A DNA stretch of 64,000 nt. It comes from Macropodus opercularis (lineage: Eukaryota > Chordata > Actinopteri > Anabantiformes > Osphronemidae). Under the pieces are notes generated by a model. That model did not search any database. It was not told where the DNA came from and saw nothing but the letters and a program-made list of their open reading frames with translations. This document shows positions 37,601 to 48,400 of the stretch, piece by piece. Where the stretch lies: assembly GCA_030770545.1 (NCBI GenBank), contig CM061097.1:115001-179000 (forward strand). Direction: 5' to 3'. The stretch's first letter is position 1. The number at the start of each line of letters is the position of its first letter. The position numbers were made by a program, and so were the translations under genes.

Positions 37601-39589
37601 TCATTGGAGATATCAGTACCACCACTGTCACCACGGCGATGCCTCCACCTGTTGATGACTCCTGGCTTCAAGTAACAGGGATGCCGTCTGGACGCAGGTA
37701 ACCTAGCAACAGGTCTAGTGTTATTCAAATGTGATATGTGCAGCATCACTGAGTCTTTTGGTCTTCGTCTTCAGGTCTCCCATGTCCAGTCCGACCCCTC
37801 AGCGCCGGGCCCCTCCTGGACCTCCTCGCCCAGGTGGCCGAGCAGCTGCTGGCCCCCCTGGTCGTCCCGCTGTGTCGCCTGACCCAGGACCCCCACCTTC
37901 TGTGCCCTCGAGGCCAAACAGGGCGCCCCCACCGGGAGTTCCTAGGTAACCTCATACGCACCTGGTGGCACCTTCTTTTAGCCAACACTTGATGAGATGA
38001 CATGACCTAGAAATGTTGTCAAATACAGAAATGTCCCCAGAGACATAGAAATGTCCTCACAGACATAGGACAGGCTGAAGTCGCTTCCATCTTCGTTGGT
38101 GCTGTGGACAGTGATGATCCACAAACAACTGGCTCAGACGTGGTAAAGAAAGGCTGGACTTTCTTTCCTCTGCTCTTCCTCCTTCATCACATCTTCATGT
38201 CTGAGCATCTGTCAGATCCTCACGTCCATGTCTGTGAGCTTAGCTTAGCTGGAATCAGAGAACTATTAGCCGAGCTGTAACGTCTCAGTGTCATCTTATT
38301 AAGAGATGATATGAGATTAGAGTTGGATTCTTCTGACAGTCAAATCAGAATGATCTGTAACTTTAGATTTATTGGTTATTGATAAATGTACGCTTCCATT
38401 GTTAAGCTAAGCTAATACCTTCCCGATACATCTGGGCCCGTGTCTGTCCACCTGTGTGTGTGTGTGTGTGTCTGTTTGTGTGATCCTGTTCTAACAGTAC
38501 CTTATACGGTAAACAGGAAGCTCTCAGGTGTGTCAGGGTCAGAGCAGTTAGCCCCGCCCCTGTCCCTCTCCCTCATATTGACCATGTATGGTTATTTTTC
38601 AGAATCTCTATCAGTGACCAGTGAGGAGTTCACCAATGGTACGTCAGCTGTCCTTCTGATGTCACTGTCTGTGTTTGCATCATTGTTGTCCTCACCGTGT
38701 GACCTCCCCCAGCATCATAACTAGCCGTGTGACTGACAGCTCTATCATCCCGATACTGACCGACGGAGGGTTCCAGCATCTCCGTCAGCATCCTCCAGAC
38801 CAGCCTCCGCCCACCTACACACCAAATACACACACAACACATCGACATACTACAAACGGAGCACAAACACACTCACAAGGTCACACCTCGGTCGTCTTCT
38901 TTTGGTGCGGACCTGGGTCCAGCAGCCACCTTTTTCATTTCACCAGGTCCCAACTGGCTTTTGATTTCCACAAGTTCTCGCCAGGTTCATCTCCAAATGG
39001 TTCCTACTGCTTATTTAGGCAGAGCCAGCTGTGCTTTCCTATTCCAGGGAGTTGGCTTTAGCACAGGTTCCAGCTGCTTGGAATTCTTTACTTGTGCCAT
39101 AAGGTACAATAGGCTTTTAGGTTCCTTCAGACTTTAGTCTGGTGTGACTGGTTCTGACTGGTTCATATTGTGTCAGTTGGGACCGCCTGCTTCAACAACT
39201 GGTCTGAGCTGGGACAGAGCTTTCTGGTCTCAATAAGATTGACTTTGTTCTAGCTGGATCCAGTAAATTCAGATTGGCTGTAGTGTCTTTTCGTACGTAT
39301 CTAGTAAATGGGATCAACAGGTTTCTGGCTTTTCTACTGTTTTCAGTCCATGAACTGGCCGCTTTCCTCCATGTGGTTCATAGGGGTCCTCTTGGTCTTC
39401 GCTGGGATGGGCTGCGTACACTAGACCGGTGGTTACCGAGTGCTGTTTATTGACTGACATGACTTTTGACCTTTGAATTTACTGTTGTTCTCTCCTGTTC
39501 TGTTTTGGTGTTTGTTGTTTCTTCCCAGTCGTCCCAGTAAAGGTAGCCCCGCCCACGGAGAGAGCCCACAGTCTTCTATTGAGGGTTAA
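28619..39589 (+). CDS. dnm1: Dynamin-1, 23 exons with two 12-nt microexons
   Basis: Large GTPase that cuts necks of clathrin-coated and synaptic vesicles. Exons: 28619-28779, 31484-31557, 31638-31787, 31868-32071, 32387-32485, 33148-33308, 33451-33593, 33755-33890, 34343-34410, 34490-34628, 34709-34795, 34865-34935, 35243-35294, 35406-35417, 35650-35763, 35985-36094, 36185-36296, 36610-36621, 36727-36894, 36975-37061, 37543-37697, 37775-37945, 39529-39589; 848 codons (human 864). GTPase domain: P-loop GGQSAGKSS, switch 2 DLPGMTKVPVGDQPPDIE, TKLDLMDEGTD; then the stalk, PH domain (VIRKGWLTINNIGIMKGG to FLRAGVYPE), GED and proline-rich domain. The PRD is short but keeps the Cdk5 phosphobox RRSPMSSPTPQRR and the amphiphysin SH3 site PSRPNR. 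LVDLPGMTK, FVTKENC and ISPVPINL mark dynamin-1, not -2 or -3. Which teleost co-orthologue (a or b) is not decided. Confidence 0.94.
29310..29720 (-). mobile_element. Decayed Ty3/gypsy-like pol fragment (RNase H region)
   Basis: On the - strand, inside dnm1 intron 1 (28780-31483), an open stretch contains LALEERCHWLQGAKHPF and FLTDHKNLEYLKR, the well-known RNase H segment of vertebrate Ty3/gypsy pol (A-x-E-x-x-H-W-L-x-G then LTDHKNLEYL). Homology is then lost. A gag-like proline-rich stretch at 30187-30531 on the same strand may belong to it. No LTRs are recognised; the copy is dead. Elsewhere in this intron I see nothing. Confidence 0.6.
33998..34080 (+). repeat. Left-end fragment of the 'catcttctaccgctta' repeat
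   Basis: ATTCATTCATTCATCTTCTA, CCGCTTAATCCCCGAAGGGG and GGGGCCTATCCCAGCTGTC: the left end of the family seen at 13335-13635, truncated on its right. It lies in the dnm1 intron 33891-34342. Confidence 0.75.
35406..35417 (+). other. dnm1: 12-nt microexon of dnm1 (Asp-Glu-Ile-Met)
   Basis: GACGAGATCATG is flanked by CAACCAG and GTGAGT, 111 nt after the previous exon. It lies in phase 0 between GNQ and VIRKGW, directly before the PH domain, exactly where human dynamin-1 has DEIL and dynamin-2 has the optional GEIL. Skipping it keeps the frame. Confidence 0.85.
36610..36621 (+). other. dnm1: 12-nt microexon of dnm1 (Asp-Lys-Asp-Lys)
   Basis: GACAAGGACAAG between CCCGCAG and GTGAGA, phase 0. It inserts DKDK between ERSV and VETEESSGDG in the linker from the PH domain to the GED, corresponding to the GDKEK part of human dynamin-1. 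Skipping preserves the frame. Confidence 0.75.
38603..38624 (+). other. dnm1: Alternative last coding exon of dnm1 (short tail)
   Basis: After TTTTTCAG, the sequence completes an AG-split Arg codon and reads ISISDQ then TGA. Human dynamin-1 has an alternative C-terminus ending ITISDP at the same place. This would make an 835-codon isoform in place of the tail at 39529-39589. Phase matches the exon ending 37945. Confidence 0.8.
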
Positions 39590-41155
39590 GCTGACCCAGT
39601 GTGTGTTTGTGTGTCTACTGAGCTGTTCTACTGGTCTCTGCTGATGATGCTGTGTTATTGTTAACCTTACTAGTAATAATCAAAATGAGAATCAGCACAT
39701 TGTGGAAATTTACCTGCAATACAAGTGTGTGTGTTTGTCAGGGAGGCGAGGCAGGTCACATCACATCCACACAGCAGTGACAGGTCACGTTATTCATCAC
39801 ATCGGGTTCATGAAGTGCTGACGGAGGCGTGAACGCGCCGCGTTCGTTCCTCCAGGTCGTTCCGTGAACGTAGCTTCGCTCTGTGCTGCACCAGCTCTGG
39901 ACTTAAATCATTTAATTTCTTCTGTCTCTTTTTTTATGGAGCTGAACTGATGATCTTTTTCTTTACAGTGTAAAGTTTTTGTTGTTTGAACCTGTTTATT
40001 TATTAATCTATTTATTGATTGACTGGCTTATTTATTCTTGTCTGAAGCACTACATTATTTATTCCACTGGCACCAGTACCACCGCTAACCGGCAGTTCCG
40101 TAATGTTTTGAAGTACATCCGTGTGTTTCTGACTTGAAAATGTTCTGTGATCTTGTATTTACCATAAACCAGTTAGTAGCAAAAGAACTGTATCAACCGA
40201 TTCCTCTTAGTTCTACGCTTTAGTTTGTGTTGCGTTGTGAATGTCGACGTTTCTTTTCTTTTATTTGTTTTCAGCGTTGATCCAGACGTCAGGGTTCGAT
40301 CAGTCTGACCTGTATCTTTTGACCTTATGTGATGGTTCAGACTGTAACTGCTCATCCATCTGCTCTACCTGTGCATTAATGTTGTGGCGGTTCTGTAGAC
40401 GTAGTCGAGGTCCGAGCTGCGTTGAGCAGAGCGGCGCGTGCTCGTAGCTGTGACGTGTGTTAATGTCAGCATGACTGTAGAAATGAGCAGCAGCGTGTTG
40501 AACGCAGCTCGGCGCTCAGTGACGGTGCTTTGTTCACTCTGTGGTATTAATCAAAAGATAATTTATCAGTAATGTGATAAACCTATATCAATCTCAAGTC
40601 TCTTACACTGAAATATGCAGCGGCCCAAACTGTGGTGTGTATGTGTGTGTGTTACATGGTGTAACTTTGTGTCATGTGATCAGGGCCAACAGACGTGTGA
40701 ACTTGAATAAAGTGTATTTGAATGAAGCTGTTGGGCGTCAGGTTCCTTAATGAGAAGTAAATTGAACTGCACTAGCTCAACATTTACCCAAAGTGGCACC
40801 GTCCCAACAACGACTCGTGTCCAGAATATGCAGCTGAACTGTGTGTGGCAGAAGCTGGAGGAGGATGGCTTCAAACGCAAAGACTGATCAATAAATCAAA
40901 CGAGCACCAAACTGCAGATGGCGCTGCAGCGTCGCAGACGAGCTTTAACAGCTTCCTCCTCCTCCTCACTGTGGGGACAGAGTTTAATTCAAGTGAGACA
41001 CAAAGAGGAAGGAAGACAAACGCAGAAGAAGAGAGAGAGCGAGCACCAAGCAGAGAGGGAAAGACAGAAACACAGACAGACAGAAAGGACAAGGTGGAGA
41101 GACTCCAACACAGACAGAGACAGGCGGAGGATCAACTGTCTGTCCAGCTGCAGAC
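39590..41155. other. dnm1 3' UTR and rapgef1 5' region
   Basis: The dnm1 3' UTR is about 1.1 kb, ending near AATAAA at 40706. Only about 450 bp separate this from the rapgef1 start codon, so the rapgef1 promoter and 5' UTR are very close behind. No other gene is seen. Confidence 0.65.
40706..40711 (+). terminator. dnm1: Polyadenylation signal of dnm1
   Basis: AATAAA in ACTTGAATAAAGTGTATTTG, followed by TGTTGGGCG. It is the best canonical signal between the dnm1 stop and the rapgef1 start. Confidence 0.65.
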
Positions 41156-44100
41156 ATGTCCTCGCGGGCTGACAATAAACCAGGTGAGCTGTGTAAAATG
41201 CGAACATCCACTTCCTGCCAGTTTGGCTGAAAGCGGAGACGTTTTCACTGATGATGATGATGATGATGATGATGTTGACGGTCTCCTCCCAGCCTCCCAG
41301 CTTGTGTCTCTCACCATGAGGCTGAAGGGTAAACTCCACCCACAAAGGATCAAACGCGCTGAGCAAATCAAACAAAGCCTGACCAACAGAACAGAACCAG
41401 CTGATCTGAACCAGCAGGACAAGGTACAAACACACATGTTTAGCTAGAACCTCCACATTTGAAGTGATTGAAATTAGCAGCACGGAAGGTTTAAAGTCAG
41501 TGAAAGTTAACATTTGCTGTCTGATACCTTGTTCACAGTAATGTCAGCCAGTGGTTCTGGGAGTTTCTCCTTTGAATCCACTCTATAGCAGGTGCCAGTC
41601 CTAGAACTGTCTGGTCCAAAATGTTGATGATGATCAGACAAACAATGAGTTATATCCTCAGTAAAGATCATTCAGACTGATGCAGACCAGGACCTGACCT
41701 CGTCTCAGTGTCACAGATGAGTTTGTACAGTTCGGATCCTAAACGGATCATTTCCTCTTGGTTCTGTTCTTCTTATCTTGTTGCTGGACCTTAATATTGG
41801 TGTCATCAGGCCAAACCTCCTTTTTGTGGCTCATCTCTGAATGTTTCTGTCTTTCTGGTTCTTGCTGATGGGGAGTTTGGATCTTGTGTTTCTGTTCAGA
41901 TGGTGGACAGTGAAACCTTTGGTCCTGTTCTATGTGCTGCTCGGTGGACCAGCGGTTTCTCCCGCCTGCGTCCAGTGTTTATGCAATGACTGACTTTATT
42001 TGTTCTTCCACGTTCTGCTGCTGCTGTTCTCTGGTTAATCTCGGTTCATTCGGGTCCGGTCTGCGCAGGTAAAAGACCACGAGTCATTTAGAGCCTGTGG
42101 CTTTTTGACAGAAACAAATCATTTCAGCCGCTGAAGTGTTAGTGGACACAGATTAGGAGGAAACTGGACCTGACAGTTCTGTTTATTTATGCTGTACAAT
42201 TTAAAGAGCATGTTGTACATTTTATCTCCAGTCACTGGATAGTGACGTTGGACCTCTCAGAACCCGATAGAAAAAGCAACCGATGCAACCAAGCAGCACC
42301 GAGAGACAGTGGAGAGGAAAAACTCCCTTCAATGCAAGAAGCAAGAAGCCAGAAACTTACAGCAGCTTCACTAACAGATGGTCCAGAGCCCAGAACCAGC
42401 TCTGACCATCAGCTTCATCACACAGGAAGGTTAAAGCCTGGTCTAATGTAGGGGACTGAACCAGAGCCTGGACTGGACCTGGTTCCACAGGAGAGGATTG
42501 TGTATGTGTTGGTGTTGTAACACAATGAAGGTTAAGGGACTATGCCACTGGTACAACTGTGTGTGTGTGCAGTCAGAGTGTGTGTTGGCGGATCAGCAGC
42601 GGGCCGTCATCAGCTCCCTGCACTACTTCAAGGCTTTGGTGGACAAACTGGGAGTGGACAGACCAGGAGTGGACAAACTGGTCCAGGATCAGTCTGTGGT
42701 GAGGCATCTGCTGGTTGGGGCATCCAGTGGTGTTCTGGAGGCAGCCCAGACTCTGGTTGAACTGCAGCCACACCTCAGGTAAGTGTCACGTGTTGACCCT
42801 TGACCTCAAACGCATCCAAGGGCCCTGTCTCCTAACCTTCCAGTCTAACCTCTCTGCAGTAAGACCACCTGTCCTGCTCGTCTCTATCAATCTCTGGCTC
42901 AGCTGATTCGCTGGACCGATCAGGTGGTGATACAGGGCGTTGCCCATAACGACAAGGAGTCCGAAGCCAGTGTTACCACGGTGATAAGGTCCGTGTTGGA
43001 CGGGGTCAAGGTAAAGCCAAATGATGGTCTGCAGTTTGTGCCCTGGTTTGAATGAACGTGGAATCTCTGTGTCAAACATCCTGCTACAGACGTCTCTGCT
43101 GTGTGTCCAACAGGATGTCGCTCGCTTCGCTGCAGAAAGACAAGAAGGCGCCGCTCCTCTGTCGCCGGTTCGTTCGCCGTCCGCTGCATCCACCAAGGAG
43201 GTTGGCAGCCCGCAGACAACTTGGAGAACTTTTACAGCTCCTCCAGGACACGACGAGTGGGAGACAATAGAGGGAGCTAAGGAGGAGCAGGCGGTTTTAA
43301 CTCCTCCCAAACCTCCCATTCCCCTCATCCTGGCTGCCAGGTGAGTAGAAGCACAGGCATAAATAAGCCGGAACTAGATGTCGTGAGGCGAACATTACAC
43401 CACCTGCTTTTTCTGACCAGTCCAGTGTGGAAGCTTCAGCTCAGGGTTGTTTGATTTACACGACAGAAGCTCAGGCAGAAACTCGGATCGGATCCTCCTG
43501 AACACAGACACATGTTGATTAAACTGACACATGACTGACAGTTTCTGTTTCTCTGCTGAGATGATGTCTGAATCTTGAAATGAAACCAGTGGAGTTCAGA
43601 CAAGAAAACATCTGAATGATACTGAGACGCTTATGTTTTTGGATTCTGCACATTTCCAAAGAGAAACTCTTGTTTTTCTTCATAAATATTGAACAGATCA
43701 ACTAAATTCCTGAATATTTAATTACTTGTCAAGTCACACGCCTTCGATATGAAGAGTTAGCTGCAGCTCGAGAGCACAAATAGATCAGTGGGTGAAACAG
43801 GAAGTAGAAAAAGTAAAGGCAACCCCCCAACCACACTTCCTGTCTCTGTGTCAACTGAACGACAGCAGGAAGTAGAAGAAGAAGAAGTGAGAGAGACAGA
43901 AAGATGTGAACAGACAGTTTCAGCTGATCTTTGTTCCTGTTTAATGGTAAACAACAGTTTTAATTAATCCCAGATTTAGATCAGAAAACCAGGCTGATGC
44001 TGTGGAAACGCAAATTATTAGTTAGTGTTTTAAATTTAGAAACTAACAGGCTCACACCAGCCCACACTAGCAGCCAGGCAAACACACAAGCTCCAGAATT

Positions 44101-45437
44101 ATCAGTACAAGAAATGTACGAAAGCTAAGAGAACAAATGTAGAAAGTGAGAGATGAACCACAGTCCATCAGCAGAAATAAAGCAGGACACAAAAACTATG
44201 AGAAGCTGTAGGAGAAACGAGGCCCCACAAAATACAAGACAAATCAAAAATCACTACTAGACGAGGAAATGCCGACATGAGTGATCCAGACTTACAAGCT
44301 AAGACCAGAAGTACAAATTATGACTAATGTGCAAACACAGATTCTATAACAAGGGTGTAACATAAGATGGTGAGTCCATGGAAACAGGAAGCGTCTTTAT
44401 CACGATGCAACAAGTGGCTCCACATATCACTTATTAATTATGACAGAGAAAGTGAAATCAGCTGTCTGTGTCCCAGTCCTCCAGCTCTGCCTCCTAAAAA
44501 GCGTTCGTCGCTGGGTCCAGCTTCCTGCAGGGTTGCCATAGTAACGCCAATGAGACGAGAGCCTGAAGCTAAGCAACAAGTGCAGCAGGTACATGTGACC
44601 GTAGATGATGTTCTGATGATAACAGTTTCAACCAGGTCCACATTGGTCCACGATTTGACACAGAAAAAGAAGGTGATGTTACACGTTTGTGTTCCAGGAG
44701 TCTGAGGACGGCGACTGTCCGAAGCGATTTTCTTCTTCTTCTGCAGACAGCACACACTTTGGTAATGCACACACAGACTGTCAGTCAGCAGGAGGTGTGA
44801 GTGACATCACATCCCGTCTGCTCATCAGCTGCTGCCTCCTGCTGGACTCACACACGAGTCTTATTCTATTAAAGTTGGTTCAAATTCCTTTCTAGGGTTC
44901 ACATCACTTTCCATCCACCTTATAATCTGTAGACATCATTTCCAGGACAACAGTCCAGATATGAGTCCAGTCTAAGCTGACAAATTGTGTTTTCTGTAGA
45001 GGATGATCCGGACTATGACTTCCTCCACAAGGACCTCTCTTCCTCTGAGACCCTCCCTCCTCTTCCTACCCCCTTTTTCCTTCCCCCCGCCCTGCCAGAG
45101 AAAAGATGTCGTAGCACAACAGGTGAGAAAACACCTGCGCTACCTGTCTCCTTTCACCTGACTGTGTATTTCAGTGACACTGTTGATTCTGAACTCAGGA
45201 GCAACCAACTCTCAGACTCCGACCACTTTAGAGTGTGACTCCACTCACAAGGAAGAGAGCCCCGCCCCTTGCAATGACATCATCGATCCTGATGAGGCGC
45301 TGTCCAGCAAGGCCCCCCCCCCCCTTCCTGAGAAGAAACACAGTAAGTGTTTAAAGCAGATCACTCATCAGTCATCAATAGGTGTCTAAGCTCCAGCTTC
45401 TTCAGGTCTGACCCACACCTTTGACTGGTACAACTCT

Positions 45438-45473
<36 letters not shown>

Positions 45474-48400
45474 AGTCCATCAGTACCTGCAGGTGTGTTC
45501 GTCCTACAGGGCCAAGTCTGCAGCCATGTTCTACCAGAGACCTCCCAACTTCAGTCAGTGTTACAACAGCAAACAGCAGGAGACACACACACCCCTGAAC
45601 ACACCTGAGACGCCACCTGACAACACCATCACCCCCTCACCTGAGCTGCCTCCTGCTCCACTGCTGCCACCAAAGAAGAAGAAGCAGGTAAAAACACAGA
45701 ACTGCCACAACGTTAAACGCTGCTAAAACATAAGAGAAATGACAAATAAGACTTTATCTGGTTGTTTCACCAGGTTTTGGCCAAAGATGAGAAACAGACC
45801 AACGAAAACCAGAGCAGAGACAGGTGAGACGCGCACACACACACAAACACACACACACACAAACACATGCACACACACACACACATGCACACAAACACAC
45901 ACGCACACACACACACACACGCACACAAACACACACACACACACGCACACAAACACACACACACAAACACAAATACACACAAACACACACACACACAAAC
46001 ACATGCACACACACACACACAAACACACAAACACACACACAAACACACGCACACAAACACACACACACACGCACACAAACACACACACACACGCACACAA
46101 ACACACACACACAAACACACAAACACAAATACACACAAACACAAACACACACACACAAACACAAATACACACAAACACAAACACACACACACACAAACAC
46201 AAACACAAATACACACAAACACAAATACACACAAACACAAACACACAAATACACACAAACACAAATACACACAAACACACACGCACACAAACACACAAAC
46301 ACAAACACACACACACACACACAAACACAAATACACACAAACACACACACACAAATACACACAAACACACACACAAATACACACAAACACACACACACAC
46401 GCACACAAACACACACACACAAACACAAATACACACAAACACACACACACAAACACACACACAAACACACGCACACAAACACAAACACACACACACACGC
46501 ACACAAACACACACACACACGCACACAAACACACACACACAAACACAAATACACACAAACACAAACACACACACACAAACACAAATACACACAAACACAA
46601 ACACACACACACACAAACACAAATACACACAAACACAAACACACAAATACACACAAACACAAATACACACAAACACAAACACACACACACACGCACACAA
46701 ACACACAAACACAAATACACACAAACACAAACACACACACACACACAAACACAAATACACACAAACACACACACACAAATACACACAAACACACACACAC
46801 AAATACACACAAACACACACACACTGTGCTACAGTTCCCAGAGTCTCCAGCAGGAGGAGCAGGAGGAGCGGGAGGAGGTGTTGCTGACCAACCAGCAGGA
46901 GATCCTCAACAGAGTCACTGTGAAGTCGGAGGTACAGCACTGACCGTACTGACACTCCACACATTTAGTTTCTGTCTGACCTGTGAACCGTGAATGTCCC
47001 AGGATGAGGACGGTCCAGATGTTAAAGCTGCTTCTGCAGAAATCCTGTTGGTTTATGCTGCTGAAAGTAGCGGCAACGCGGGTGAGTCCCGTAACCACTG
47101 AGCTCCAACATAGTCAGTCCGTGATGGGATGTTCATTCTAAACTGTAATTTCTGTGTGTGTGTGTAGAGCTTGACTCGTTTCGTGAAGCCTTCCTCTCAA
47201 CATACAGAGGCTTCATCAGCCCGAAAGACGTTATCAGCAAACTGCAGCGTCGATATCCTTTCTAATGTGAACCATGTGACTCAGTCAGACAACTGGAGTT
47301 TTTCTGATTTAATTCAGAAGCATTTTGCTGGTTACGGCAACAATCAGCTGACGTGAACCAAGTTCCACAAAACATCCCATCATCAGTTTGATAAGGTGTC
47401 TGTCGTTCTAATTTGATTCACTTTTATTTATGTAGTCTCAAATCAAAAAAAGCTTCTCAAAACCCAGCAAACTCAAAAATCAATCGATAGATGTTCATTT
47501 AGAATCACACCAAGAGAATCCAGTCCTGCCCAGACCTGACTGACCCCGAGCTTTACGAGGTCCAGGTCACAATTAGAGTTTCTATAGAAACATATAGTGA
47601 CTGAGAGTCTCTGTCCAGAAAAGAGTTTGTTGTGAATCTTTAACCACCAACACATACAGACACATGTGTGAAGGATGCGAACCTCCAGATCCAAAACCTG
47701 GCAGAAACACTCTCCAGCTGCTGCTCAGAGTAGTGGACGAGCTGTGGTGAGACTCACCTGAACGATCACAAAGCGTAAACTGACAAAAAAAATCGGATCC
47801 AATCCAAAAATGTGTGACACTAAACGAATCAGACACCACAACAAATCCAGGCAGTGAGATGTGTTTTCCACATCTGGAGTGAAGTAGGTTGATGAACTGG
47901 AACGTTTCTGCACATCCAGGAAGCTCTGACTGAGGAAAGCGTTTATGCTGTTGTTGGTTCTAAACTCACATTCCAAGTCACTTCAAGTCCTTTAGTTTAG
48001 GTTTGTTTTACACTTTCCAATGTGTCAAATGCTCCTTCTAGTGGGAGGAACCTCCTGCAGAGCCAGGCTCGGGATGCGCGGCCATCTGCCTCGCACGGGG
48101 AACGAGCGTCTGGCTCACGTTGTTTTCAGCGTTTCCACATACTGTTAAACGAGGTTCGATGCTGTGTGTGCAGTGTGATAGAGCTGGACTCTGATTTGCT
48201 GCTGCTGCTGCTGGAGCTGGTCTACAGCCTCCTGAGTGGTGGAGAGCTGGACCTGGCGAACCTTCTCCACTGCAGCATCCTGTCCAAGATGGAGCAGAAA
48301 TGGCATCTGATTGGTTCCCCACGGGGACGCCGCCCACTTGCAGAAAGAAGTGTAGCAGCCAGGTAACCTTTGACCTGACCCAGCTGGATGAATGCAGGGC

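Noticed and set aside
40845..41447. 200-codon frame running through the rapgef1 5' UTR, intron 1 (including Asp8) and exon 2
   Set aside because: It is in frame with exon 2, but the spliced start MSSRADNKP joined to exon 2 matches the known C3G N-terminus much better. It would need intron retention.
45723..46993. Several 350-410 codon frames of Thr/His or Cys/Val repeats on both strands
   Set aside because: Direct consequence of a stop-poor CA/GT array in an intron.
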